Position numbers and translations under genes: made by a program. DNA of 64,000 bases from an uncultured Collinsella sp. Its GTDB lineage: Bacteria > Actinomycetota > Coriobacteriia > Coriobacteriales > Coriobacteriaceae. How positions within the stretch are numbered: the first letter of the stretch is position 1; each line of letters opens with the position of its first letter. The notes below the pieces were generated by a model. The model was not told the DNA's origin, searched no databases, and saw only the letters and a program-made list of their open reading frames with translations. Below, piece by piece: positions 15,998 to 25,700 of this stretch. The stretch spans positions 1 through 64,000 of the forward strand of contig CAAGCW010000009.1 in NCBI GenBank assembly GCA_900768435.1, given 5' to 3'.

Positions 15998-17665
15998 CTA
16001 GAACAGGCCAGTGATGTTGCCGTCGTTGTCGACGTCGATGTTCTCGGCCGCGGGGACCTTGGGCAGGCCCGGCATGGTCAGAACACTGCCAGTCAGTGCG
16101 ACCACAAAGTGGGCACCGGCGGAAACCTTGAGCTCGCGCACGGTGATGCGGAAGTTCTCGGGAGCGCCCAGGGCCTTGGCGTTGTCGCTAAAGCTGTACT
16201 GCGTCTTGGCCACGCACACCGGCAGGTTGCCAAAGCCGTTCTCGCGCAGCTCGGCGAGCTGGCGCTTGGCGGCCGGCGTAAAGTCAACGCCGTCGGCGCG
16301 GTAGACCTTGGTGGCAATGGCCTCAAGAGCGTCGGCCACATCGGCGCCGTCCTCATAGGCAAACTTGAGCTCGCTCGGCTGCTCAATCAGACGCATGACC
16401 TCATCGGCGAGGTCGAGCGCGCCCTCGCCGCCCTTGGCCCAGACCTCGGAAAGCTTAACGTTGACGCCGAGCTTCTGGCACTCGGACTCGATGAGCGCAA
16501 GCTCGGCCTCGGTGTCCGTCGGGAAGCGGTTGATGGCGACTACGCAGGGCAGACCATAAACGTTCTGGATGTTGTCGACGTGACGCAGCAGGTTGGGCAT
16601 GCCGGCCTTGAGTGCCTCGAGGTTCTCCTCGTTGAGGTCGGCCTTGGCGACGCCGCCGTTGTACTTAAGCGCACGGGCGGTGGCGACAATCACGACGGCG
16701 CTGGGGCGGACGCCCGTCATGCGGCACTTGATGTCGAGGAACTTTTCGGCACCCAGGTCGGCGCCAAAGCCGGCCTCGGTAATGGCGACATCGCCAAAGC
16801 GCATGGCCATGCGCGTGGCCATGATGGAGTTACAGCCGTGGGCGATGTTGGCGAAGGGGCCACCGTGGACAAACGCGGGCGTACCCTCGAGCGTCTGCAC
16901 CAGGTTGGGCTTGAGCGCGTCCTTAAGCAACGCGGCCATGGCACCCTGGGCCTTAAGGTCGCGGGCACGGACGGGCTCGCCGGCAAAACTGTAGCCGACG
17001 ACGATCTCGCCCAGGCGCTCCTTGAGGTCGTTAATGCTCGTAGACAGGCACAGGATTGCCATGACCTCGGAGGCGACGGTGATATCGAAGCCGTCCTCGC
17101 GCGGCACGCCCTGGGCCTTACCGCCAATACCGTCGATGACGTGGCGCAGCTGACGGTCGTTCATATCGACGACGCGCTTCCAAGTGATGCGCTTAACGTC
17201 AATGCCGAGCTGATTGCCCTGCTGAATATGGTTGTCGAGCATGGCGGCCAGCAAGTTATTGGCGGCGCCGATAGCATGGAAGTCACCGGTAAAGTGCAGG
17301 TTGATGTCCTCCATGGGGATGACCTGGGCCCAGCCGCCGCCGGCAGCGCCGCCCTTAACGCCAAAGACGGGGCCGAGCGAAGGCTCGCGCAGGGCCACGG
17401 CGCTCTTGATGCCGCGACGGCGCAGACCGTCGGCCAGACCGATGGTCGTGGTGGTCTTACCCTCGCCAGCGGGTGTGGGGTTGATGGCAGTCACGAGGAC
17501 GAGCTTGGCCTGGTGGTCAGTCGGCTCGTTGAGCAGTGAATAGTCGACCTTAGCCTTGTCGAAGCCGTACGGAATAAGGTGCTTAACGTCGACGCCGGCG
17601 TTCTTGGCCACCTCGGTAATAGGCAGCGGCGTGACAGAACGTGCGATTTCGATGTCAGTAGGCAT
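15998..17665 (-). CDS. fhs: Formate-tetrahydrofolate ligase
   Basis: A 555-residue protein with the P-loop TPAGEGKTTTT (about residues 64-74) and family blocks GLADGLRRRG, EPSLGPVFGVKGGAAGGG, MARNF-equivalent ITEAGFGADLGAEKF, and TVRELKVSAGA. The reaction is ATP-dependent formylation of THF with formate, in the cytoplasm. ATG 17665 is chosen for the AAAGGAC RBS; the in-frame 25 codons upstream lack one. With folD and fchA near 6 kb it completes formate to methylene-THF conversion. Single gene with its own terminator. Confidence 0.97.
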   Translation of the reverse strand: MPTDIEIARSVTPLPITEVAKNAGVDVKHLIPYGFDKAKVDYSLLNEPTDHQAKLVLVTAINPTPAGEGKTTTTIGLADGLRRRGIKSAVALREPSLGPVFGVKGGAAGGGWAQVIPMEDINLHFTGDFHAIGAANNLLAAMLDNHIQQGNQLGIDVKRITWKRVVDMNDRQLRHVIDGIGGKAQGVPREDGFDITVASEVMAILCLSTSINDLKERLGEIVVGYSFAGEPVRARDLKAQGAMAALLKDALKPNLVQTLEGTPAFVHGGPFANIAHGCNSIMATRMAMRFGDVAITEAGFGADLGAEKFLDIKCRMTGVRPSAVVIVATARALKYNGGVAKADLNEENLEALKAGMPNLLRHVDNIQNVYGLPCVVAINRFPTDTEAELALIESECQKLGVNVKLSEVWAKGGEGALDLADEVMRLIEQPSELKFAYEDGADVADALEAIATKVYRADGVDFTPAAKRQLAELRENGFGNLPVCVAKTQYSFSDNAKALGAPENFRITVRELKVSAGAHFVVALTGSVLTMPGLPKVPAAENIDVDNDGNITGLF

Positions 17666-17809
17666 GGGCGGTCCTTTCGTTACCGAATGAGAAAAAGACC
17701 AATTCAGCATAGCACGGGCGCGCAATAGTAAAACACCCATAACCGATGAACGGCGATATGTTTACCCGATGCCCAGCGATAGCCCAACAGCCCGCCAAAA
17801 CAAAGCGCC

Positions 17810-18877
17810 CTAAACGGTAGGTTCAATCCCCAGGTGCTCAAAGGTGCGAAGGGTTGCCTGACGGCCCTGCGGCGTACGAATCATCAACCCGCACTGCAGC
17901 AGATAGGGCTCATAGACATCCTCGAGCGTGCCCGGGTCCTCGCCCACCGCGCTGGCAAGGGTCGTAAGTCCCACGGCACGACCGGAGAACGTCTTAGCGA
18001 GCGTCTCCAAAATGCGAATATCCATCCAGTCCAGACCGAGCTCATCGATCTCGAAGAACTCGAGCGCCTGGCGACAGATATCGAGCTCGATGGGACCGTT
18101 GCCGCGCACCTGTGCGTAATCGCGCACACGTTTGAGCAGGCGATTGGCAAGACGTGGCGTGCCGCGCGAACGCGAGCCGATCTCGAGCGCACTGGGGTGG
18201 TCGATCGTCACGCCCAGGATAGTCGCCGAGCGCGTCACAATCTGCGCGAGCTCTTCGACCGTGTAGTAATCCAGGCGATATGAAATGCCGAAGCGGTCGC
18301 GCAACGGGCCGGTCAACATGCCTGAGCGGGTCGTTGCCGCTACCAGCGTAAACTTGGGAATATCCAGGCGAATCGAGCGCGCCGCCGGACCCTTGCCAAT
18401 CACGATATCGAGGGCAAAGTCCTCCATCGCGGGGTACAGGACCTCCTCGACCGAACGGTTGAGGCGGTGGATCTCGTCGATAAACAGCACGTCACCCGGC
18501 TGCAAGTTAGTAAGGATGGCCGCCAGGTCACCCGTGCGCGCGATGGCAGGGCCACTCGTGGTCTTGATCTGAGCGCCCAGCTCGTTGGCGATAACCGTAG
18601 CCAGCGTGGTCTTGCCCAGACCCGGAGGGCCCGAGAAGATCACGTGGTCGAGCGTCTCGCCACGGCTCTGCGCCGCTTCGATCAACACGCGCAGGCTCTG
18701 CTTGATATGCTCCTGGCCGCAGTAATCGTCCAGGCGCTGGGGGCGCAAAGTGCGATCGACATCGAGGTCCTCGGCCGTCAGCTCCGAGCCCACCATGCGC
18801 TCGCCGTGCGCCATGGATGCCGCCGGCGAGTTGCCGGGCGTCGCCCACAGGTCCTGAGAGTCATCGGCTTCCCACAT
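17810..18877 (-). CDS. ruvB: Holliday junction branch migration ATPase RuvB
   Basis: A 355-residue AAA+ ATPase with Walker A FSGPPGLGKTTLA, Walker B LFIDEIHRLNR, ATTRSGML (sensor) and the winged-helix end (LLQCGLMIRTPQGR). It is the motor of the RuvAB complex that drives branch migration. Its ATG overlaps the ruvA stop as TGATG, so translation is coupled. It is the last gene of ruvC-ruvA-ruvB. Confidence 0.97.
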   Translation of the reverse strand: MWEADDSQDLWATPGNSPAASMAHGERMVGSELTAEDLDVDRTLRPQRLDDYCGQEHIKQSLRVLIEAAQSRGETLDHVIFSGPPGLGKTTLATVIANELGAQIKTTSGPAIARTGDLAAILTNLQPGDVLFIDEIHRLNRSVEEVLYPAMEDFALDIVIGKGPAARSIRLDIPKFTLVAATTRSGMLTGPLRDRFGISYRLDYYTVEELAQIVTRSATILGVTIDHPSALEIGSRSRGTPRLANRLLKRVRDYAQVRGNGPIELDICRQALEFFEIDELGLDWMDIRILETLAKTFSGRAVGLTTLASAVGEDPGTLEDVYEPYLLQCGLMIRTPQGRQATLRTFEHLGIEPTV

Positions 18878-19497
18878 CACGCATCCATTCCGAGTCGCTT
18901 AAGCGCCGCGCCGAGCAAATCCTCGACACGCATATCCTGCCCATCATACCCGCTCAGAGCGACATCGGTCTCCTGCGGGCTAAAGCCCATGGAAAGGAGT
19001 GCCGCACGGGCATCATCAATGGCCGAGGGAGCGGCAGCGGGCACGGGCATCGCAACCTGTCCGGGAATCACGTCGACCGGCACAAAGCCCTTATCCTTGG
19101 CAAAGGTGCTCTTGAGCTCCAGGATCAGACGCTGCGCGGTCTTTTTGCCCACACCGGGCACCTTGGCCATGCCCTTGTCGTCCTCGGCCATCACCAGCGA
19201 ATACAACTGGCCCACGGTATAGGTGGAGAGCACGGCAAGCGCCAGGCGCGGACCGACGCCCGAGACGGACACGAGCCGGTCGAACATCGTGCGCTCATCC
19301 TTAGAGGAAAAACCGAAAAGTGTCATGGCGTCCTCGCGCACCTGCATGCGCGTGTAGAGGCGGACCTCGCCGCCGGGCGTCGGCAACGTGGCCGCAGTGC
19401 TGCCCGAGATGCCGAGTTCAAAGCCAACGCCCGACACGTCGACGACAGCAGAGCTCATCGTGGCCTCGACAAGCGTTCCGTGGAGCTGGGAAATCAT
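18877..19497 (-). CDS. ruvA: Holliday junction DNA helicase subunit RuvA
   Basis: A 206-residue protein with the RuvA OB fold (MISQLHGTLVE), the helix-hairpin-helix motifs VSGVGPRLALAVL and VPGVGKKTAQRLILEL, and the C-terminal domain that contacts RuvB. Overlaps with ruvC upstream and ruvB downstream are both TGATG, so the three genes form one translationally coupled unit. Confidence 0.97.
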   Translation of the reverse strand: MISQLHGTLVEATMSSAVVDVSGVGFELGISGSTAATLPTPGGEVRLYTRMQVREDAMTLFGFSSKDERTMFDRLVSVSGVGPRLALAVLSTYTVGQLYSLVMAEDDKGMAKVPGVGKKTAQRLILELKSTFAKDKGFVPVDVIPGQVAMPVPAAAPSAIDDARAALLSMGFSPQETDVALSGYDGQDMRVEDLLGAALKRLGMDA

Positions 19498-20018
19498 CAG
19501 TATCCGGTTCCTCTCTGTTGATAGAACTCGCCGCCGGTAAGCGCCCGAGTGCGGCTGAGGTTAACGTGGCAGATGGCGCAGGCCAGGGCATCGGCGGCAT
19601 GGTCGGGATGCGGGTCGTGGTCGAGCTGCGTGAGCGTACGAACCATATACGCGACCTGCCGTTTGTCCGCGGCTCCGGTGCCCACAACAGCCTGCTTAAT
19701 CTGCATAGGCGTGTACTCGCCAATCTCGAGCGCGCATTCCGAAAGCGCCACGAGCGCGGCACCGCGGGCATGCGCCGTAGGGATGGCCGAGCGAACGTTG
19801 GCGCCAAAGTAAATGCTCTCGATGGCAGCGGTATCGGGTCGATAACGCTCCACGACGCCCTTGAGGTCGCGGGCGATATGCGACAGGCGCACCGCGAGCG
19901 GACTTCCGGCACTGGTCTCGATGCAGCCATAGGCACGGCAGCGAACCTCGCCACGCCGCTCCTCGATAATCCCCCAACCCGTATGAGCCAAACCGGGGTC
20001 AATGCCCAAGATAACCAA
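19497..20018 (-). CDS. ruvC: Crossover junction endodeoxyribonuclease RuvC
   Basis: A 173-residue RuvC resolvase with the catalytic acidic residues visible: GIDPGLAHTGWG (first Asp), ESIYFG (Glu) and DHDPHPDHAADALACA (C-terminal Asp cluster). It cuts Holliday junctions. The start is a TTG at 20018 with GGGGAGGTCGGC just upstream. First gene of the ruvC-ruvA-ruvB operon. Confidence 0.96.
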   Translation of the reverse strand: MVILGIDPGLAHTGWGIIEERRGEVRCRAYGCIETSAGSPLAVRLSHIARDLKGVVERYRPDTAAIESIYFGANVRSAIPTAHARGAALVALSECALEIGEYTPMQIKQAVVGTGAADKRQVAYMVRTLTQLDHDPHPDHAADALACAICHVNLSRTRALTGGEFYQQRGTGY

Positions 20019-20155
20019 GCCGACCTCCCCTCGTCACCAGCACAGCACAAGGCAAGGCCCCGCGCATCATTCACGAACGTCTGTTCTAGAATAACACAAC
20101 GGGGTCAAGATGCTTAGTTGAAGTATCGGGGTTGGAAGCGAATCCCATCCCCAGT

Positions 20156-22141
20156 TTAGTTCTGCGAGAAGAATGGGAACTGTCGGGGATCAACCGGCGG
20201 ATGCGGCATCGGGCCACCCTGGGGACTACCTTGCGGTCCGCCCTGACCGCCCATCATCTTATCGATGGCGTCCTGAACCTCGCCCTCGAACTTTTTCATT
20301 CCCTCGTGCAAACGACGTTGACCGTCCTCGGAGCGCAGCTCCTCCATCTGCTCGGGCGAAATACCCAGCAGCTCACCCAAAATGCCCATCATCTCGCCGC
20401 GCATACGGTCACTCGTATCGTCGTCGGCAAAGCGACGCACCTCGGCGCGCGCCAGCGAATCAACCGTCATGCGCTCCTTGCCGTTGAGCCCCAGATCGGA
20501 CCACGCAAGCATGTACGGCCAGGCGCGCTCGGCAAACGAACGGGCCGAGACGATCGGCACCGTCGGCAGCATGCGGCGGGCGGCCTCGCCCTGACGCACG
20601 AGCATCAGCAGCAGCGAGCAGGCCTCGGGCTTGCCGGCGGCCATCGGGATGTCGTCGAAGGGTCGGCTGCGGTCCACGTGCGCCTCGAGCGTGCCATCGA
20701 CCTCGCCCGGCTCAAGCCCGCCGAGCAGCTGCGCCGCGCGATCGAGCATGTCGACCGGACCGTCAAGCGTCGAGAGCGCTTGCGCCAGTACGCGCTCTAT
20801 GCAATCCTCCACCGCGTTGAGCGTCACGAGCTCCTGCGGCACCACGGCAGACGTGCGGTTGCGCACGCGCGCCACAAACTCGAGGGTCGACAGATACACA
20901 TCACCAAAAGGCGCATAATCGCCCTGGTAGCCACCGCAAAGCGCGGGCGCCGCCAGCGCGTACTCAGTTTTTGACAGCGGGCTCAACGCCATCGCACCCA
21001 GCTCGAGCGCCGTGTCCTCCAGCATGAGGCCCAGCGTACGCGAGCGCAGACGCTCGGCATCGCCCGCCGACACGTCGCGATCGAGCACACGCGCCGCATC
21101 CGGCGCATCGCGCTCAACCGTGCGAATATGCAGGCGCTCGGCAATGGCGCGGACGGCGGCACAGCGGGCAGCCTCGGCCTCTTCCTGCGCCGGCGTAAAG
21201 ATGCGGTTGCGTCCCAACACCAGGCCGACCACATTGCGCGGACCCAGGGCGTCGACGGCAAGCGCCGCCAGCAGGGACGACGGCAGATCGCCCTCGAGCG
21301 CCACCACGGCGCGCGACGTACCGCGGGCGCGGGCATTATCGCGAACGGCGAGCACCAGCGCCTGCCACAACCACTCCTCGGAACGAAACTCGGGCAGCTC
21401 GTGGTCTTCCAAGGCATCGAGCATTACACCGCGCTGAATCTCCTGAACCAGCAGGCTCTCCTCAAAGCACGGCGCCTGGGCGACCACGCGCCCGCAATCG
21501 TCGAGCACAAACGACCCGCCGGTATACACCGACTCGTCGTACGCACCGACCGGCGCCATGCAGGCAAACCATACGCTGCGCTTGGACGCGATCTTGCGGT
21601 AGGCACCGCTGCGAACGGCGGCGATCGCGGCGGTCTCGCGGTCGGTCATGTCAAACGCGTTGAATTGGAAATACGCAATGAGGTCAACACCGGTCGGCAA
21701 CATCTCGAGTTCGCGGTCCAAGTCAAAAATCACGGCAATGCGCACGCCGTCCACGTCGAACACCGGCGGCGCCCAACGCGTGTCGTTGTTCTCACCACGC
21801 TGCAGGGCAATGCTCGAACGCGCCGGCACCACATGACCGTCCTTGAGCATCATGTAGTCGAGCAGCGGCTGGCCCTCAAACGAAACCGCCGCGGGCACGA
21901 TGCAGATCATGTCAAGCTCCTGGATACGCTCGGCGACACCAGTCAAGCCGGCAAGCATGTCGTGCTCAAAGTCGGCAGTGCCCACCAGGCCCCCGGGCAT
22001 GGCGCCCATAAAGAGCGGAGCCGGAACGCACAGCACGCGCGCCCCGCGCTCGTGGGCCAGACGAGCCTGGTCCTCGATGCGGCCGCAAATGCCCTCAATA
22101 TCACCCAGGCGCATATCGATCTGTGCAAGCGCGAGCTTCAT
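20156..22141 (-). CDS. NAD synthetase-like protein with degenerate active sites
   Basis: The 661-residue layout is that of glutamine-dependent NAD synthetase: an N-terminal nitrilase-like domain (MKLALAQIDMRLGDI) and a C-terminal synthetase domain (LAALAVDALGPRNVVGL, SKTEYALAAPALCGGYQGDYAPFGDV). The catalytic motifs are altered. The nitrilase Glu in PEL is PAP, and the segment that should hold the nucleophilic Cys reads GVRIAVIFDLDRE with no Cys. The ATP-binding SGGxDSS is LEGDLPSS, and TGNKSE is SPLSKTE. A Gly/Pro-rich tail ends the protein. It is intact and long, so it may have kept a structural or regulatory role. Automated annotation would probably call it NadE. RBS AAAGGG precedes the ATG. 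Confidence 0.75.
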   Translation of the reverse strand: MKLALAQIDMRLGDIEGICGRIEDQARLAHERGARVLCVPAPLFMGAMPGGLVGTADFEHDMLAGLTGVAERIQELDMICIVPAAVSFEGQPLLDYMMLKDGHVVPARSSIALQRGENNDTRWAPPVFDVDGVRIAVIFDLDRELEMLPTGVDLIAYFQFNAFDMTDRETAAIAAVRSGAYRKIASKRSVWFACMAPVGAYDESVYTGGSFVLDDCGRVVAQAPCFEESLLVQEIQRGVMLDALEDHELPEFRSEEWLWQALVLAVRDNARARGTSRAVVALEGDLPSSLLAALAVDALGPRNVVGLVLGRNRIFTPAQEEAEAARCAAVRAIAERLHIRTVERDAPDAARVLDRDVSAGDAERLRSRTLGLMLEDTALELGAMALSPLSKTEYALAAPALCGGYQGDYAPFGDVYLSTLEFVARVRNRTSAVVPQELVTLNAVEDCIERVLAQALSTLDGPVDMLDRAAQLLGGLEPGEVDGTLEAHVDRSRPFDDIPMAAGKPEACSLLLMLVRQGEAARRMLPTVPIVSARSFAERAWPYMLAWSDLGLNGKERMTVDSLARAEVRRFADDDTSDRMRGEMMGILGELLGISPEQMEELRSEDGQRRLHEGMKKFEGEVQDAIDKMMGGQGGPQGSPQGGPMPHPPVDPRQFPFFSQN

Positions 22142-22258
22142 GGCTCAGCCCTTTCCGTCGTAAACCATCGAAACCGTAGTAAAAGCGCCGGCCGCATAAT
22201 GCAGTCGGCGCTTGCATGTGCATATGCTAGCTATGATACCCCGAGCGGGGGCGCGCTC

Positions 22259-22621
22259 CTAGAATGTCGCGGACCACAGCCCGTGCAGGTTGCAGTAGGC
22301 ATAGACGGTACCGGTCTTGGAACCGCCGGCAAAAAACGTCGCGGGCTTCATGCCGGGCTCAAGGTAATGGACCTCTAAGCGGCCCTCGGCCTCAAGAGCG
22401 ATCCACTCAATATAGTGCTCGGGCAGGCTGGGGTGCTCGACCGAGCCCACGCGTGCGCGGATCACGTGACCGTCACGCTCGCTCTCGACGACCGGCACGT
22501 GCTTCTCGTGCGCCGCATCCTCGGTGTTCGCGGTCAGCTCCGTGCAGCCGGCAGGGGTTGCAACGTCGTTGCCAAGGGCGGCAATGAGCTTGCCATTGGG
22601 GTCCTTAAAGAATTTCGCCAT
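22259..22621 (-). CDS. Superoxide reductase (desulfoferrodoxin family, one iron centre)
   Basis: A 120-residue protein with the class II iron site: His-41 (EKHVPVVE), His-63 and His-69 (VEHPSLPEHYIEW), Cys-110 and His-113 (YCNLHGLW). It lacks the four-Cys desulforedoxin domain, so it is neelaredoxin-like. It reduces superoxide to peroxide in the cytoplasm of anaerobes. ATG 22621 is chosen for AAAGGAGAA; the frame runs further up but without coding character. Confidence 0.92.
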   Translation of the reverse strand: MAKFFKDPNGKLIAALGNDVATPAGCTELTANTEDAAHEKHVPVVESERDGHVIRARVGSVEHPSLPEHYIEWIALEAEGRLEVHYLEPGMKPATFFAGGSKTGTVYAYCNLHGLWSATF

Positions 22622-22771
22622 GATGTTCTCCTTTGCTGATGTGCCAATGTTCTTGATGGTTCTTATGCCCAAAGGCAGACAAACCATCCACGGCATTGCA
22701 AATGAACACATAACGGGCGGGGACGATGGGGCAGCGTGTGCCATCCGCCCTGGCGGCCCCACCCGAGCGGG

Positions 22772-25700
22772 TTAGCGCCCGTCGCCGCCGAGCAGCGCCA
22801 GAACATCCTCGCGGGTAAACAGCGCCGAGGAGATGCCGTCGCCGCCGAGCACGCTGTTGACCAGGTCGCGTTTGGACTCCTGCATCTGCATGATGCGCTC
22901 CTCGATCGTGTCCTTGGCGATGAGCTTGTACACGGTCACGGTATGTTGCTGGCCAATACGATGCGCGCGGTCGGTCGCTTGGTCCTGCGCCGCCACGTTC
23001 CACCACGGGTCGTAGTGGATGACCACGTCGGCCGCCGTCAGGTTAAGGCCCACGCCGCCCGCCTTGAGCGAAATCAAAAAGACCGGAACCTCGCCCGCTT
23101 GGAACTGCGCGACCATCTTGGCGCGGCTCTCCTTAGACGAAGCGCCCGTGAGCTTAAGAAAGGCGATGTCCTCCTTGGCCAAGCGCTTACCGATGATATC
23201 GAGCATACCCGTAAACTGGCTGAACAACAGGATGCGATGCCCGCCGTCGAGCGCGCCGTGGACGAGCTCCATGCACGTATCGAGCTTGGCGCTTCCCGCC
23301 TTGTAGTCCGCGTAGTGCAGATGCGGATCGCAGCAGATCTGGCGCAGCTTGGTGAGCTCGGCGAGCACCTTGAGCTTGTCCTTCTTAAACTCCCCAGCCT
23401 CGCGGTGCTGCACCTGCTGGGCGATGCGGTCCTGGTTGGCCAGGTAGAGCTTGCGCTGCTCGCCGGTGAGCTGTGCCATGACGGTGTCCTCGATCTTCTC
23501 GGGCAGGTCGGCCACCACGTCTTCCTTGACACGGCGTAGCACAAACGGCGACACGAGCGCCTGCAGACGAGCGGCGCTATCGCCCTCGGCATGCTCGACC
23601 GGACTTTCGAAGCGCTTGGCAAACGACTCGCGCGTCCCCAAAAGGCCCGGCATCAAAAAGTCGAAGATGCTCCAGAGCTCGGACAAACGGTTTTCGATGG
23701 GCGTGCCCGTCAGGGCAAAGCGCACGCCGGCAGGCAGGCGCTTGGCGGCGCGCGCCACCTGCGTGAGCGGGTTTTTAATGTACTGGGCCTCATCGAGCAC
23801 CACGCGGGCAAAATCCTGCTCGACGTACTCGTCGATATCGCGCCGCATAAGGTCATACGACGTCACGACCACGTTATGCTCGGCCACGCCGGCAATCTGT
23901 ACACGACGTTGAGCCTTGGCGCCCACAATGGCGCACACATCGAGCGACGGGGCAAAGCGCTCCAGCTCGGCAGTCCAGTTGTACACGAGTGAGGCCGGGC
24001 ATACCACGAGCGTGGGCTTGGTGTCCCCCGCCTCCACGCGCGCCAGGATATGCGCGATCATCTGGAGCGTTTTGCCCAGGCCCATGTCGTCGGCCAAGAT
24101 GCCGCCAAGGCCCAGGTGCTCGAGCGAGCCGAGCCACTGGTATCCGTCGACCTGGTAGCCGCGCATCGTTGCCTTGAGCGATGCCGGCACCGTAAAGTCC
24201 ATCTTGCCGAGCGTGTCCAGGCGCTCGACGGTGCGGCGGAACGCAGCGTCGCGATCGGCCTCGAGCGCCGGCGTGCGTGCGAGCATGCTATCGACAAAAA
24301 GGGTGCTCGACGCGGGGAGCGACACGCCGTCGAGCAGGTCGACGGCATCGACGCCCAGATCTTCGGCAAGGCCAAACGCAGCGCGCGCTCCCTCATCCAG
24401 GCGCACGATGTCGCCGGACGTCAGGCGCGCAAACGTCTGGTGGCGCTTGTACGAGTCCAGATAGATGGCAAGATCTGCCGCCGAAAGCCCGCTCGCGCCC
24501 AGCTCGACATCGAGCAGATTGCTCTTGACGGTCGCACGAACCGAGAGTTTGGGCGCGGGACGCACCGAAATCTGGCGCAGACGGTCGCTGAGCATGACCT
24601 CACCCAGCTCGGACAGGGCGGACAGACCCTCGGTCAGCAGGCAGAACAAGCTCTCATCATCGCGCTCCTCAAACGCCAGACCGCCCTCGTAGAAATCGAA
24701 GTACAGAGCCGCTGTATCCATAACGCGAAACTCCGCTACCTCGTCGCGGGGCGGCACGCCGGGGCGTTGCTCTTCGAAGGGACTGCCCGGAGCGCCCAGG
24801 CTAAAGAGATCCGCCGACCAATCGCCGTAGGTAACCGTAATCTTGCAGGTCACGAGCCCATCGTCGACGCCGATCGCCATAGCAAAGCTCGGCTCGGGCG
24901 CCACGGTATCGAGCGCGGCGGGCGCGGTGAGGTCGGTATAGTCGCGCAAAATGGGCAGCGCCATACGGCAGAACTCACCCACCTGCTCGGCGGCAATATG
25001 GGCGGGCGTGCGGCACGGCAGCAAGCGCGACAAAAAAGGTGCGGCATGCTGAGCAAATGCAGCGTCGGTACGGCGCGCGCGGCGCGTATCGACCAGATAG
25101 GCAACGTCGCCCGAAGCAAAGCAGTATGCATCGGCCGGCAGGCGCAGGTCGTAGCTGCCACCGGCCGCCGGCGCGATCTTGGCGGCAAGCAGCGGTGGGC
25201 GCTTAGCGGACGCCTCGTCCTCCCCTTGCGGAGACAGCTCAACCGCCACGTCGTAGGTGCGATGCGTCGTCGTCCCCCGCGACCAGGCGGGCTCAAAGGA
25301 GATGGTCTGGCCGCGCAGCAGGTCCAGCACATATACGATGCTATGCTCGGACAGCGGCAACTGACGCTCGGCAACAAAACCGCTGCGGGCAAAGTCGTAC
25401 GACGCCGAACGCGAGCTTGTGATGTCATCGAGATAGGCAACTGTCGTCACAACAAGGTTGAGCAGCTTTGCCGATGTTTCGTCAAAGGCCTCAGGTGAAT
25501 GGACAAACGTGAGCTTCTTGCCATAGGAGAACGTGCCGCCGCGCACGTAGGCATCGGCCATGCCGTCGATGTCCTTGACCACGTAGGAGACCGATCCACA
25601 GCGGATGCGGAACTCGAGCGCCCAGCTAAAGCGGTCAGCGAACAGCGGATTGTAGTACGGCACCAGCGAGGGCTCCAACGCCGCTTTGGGGGCGTCGGGA

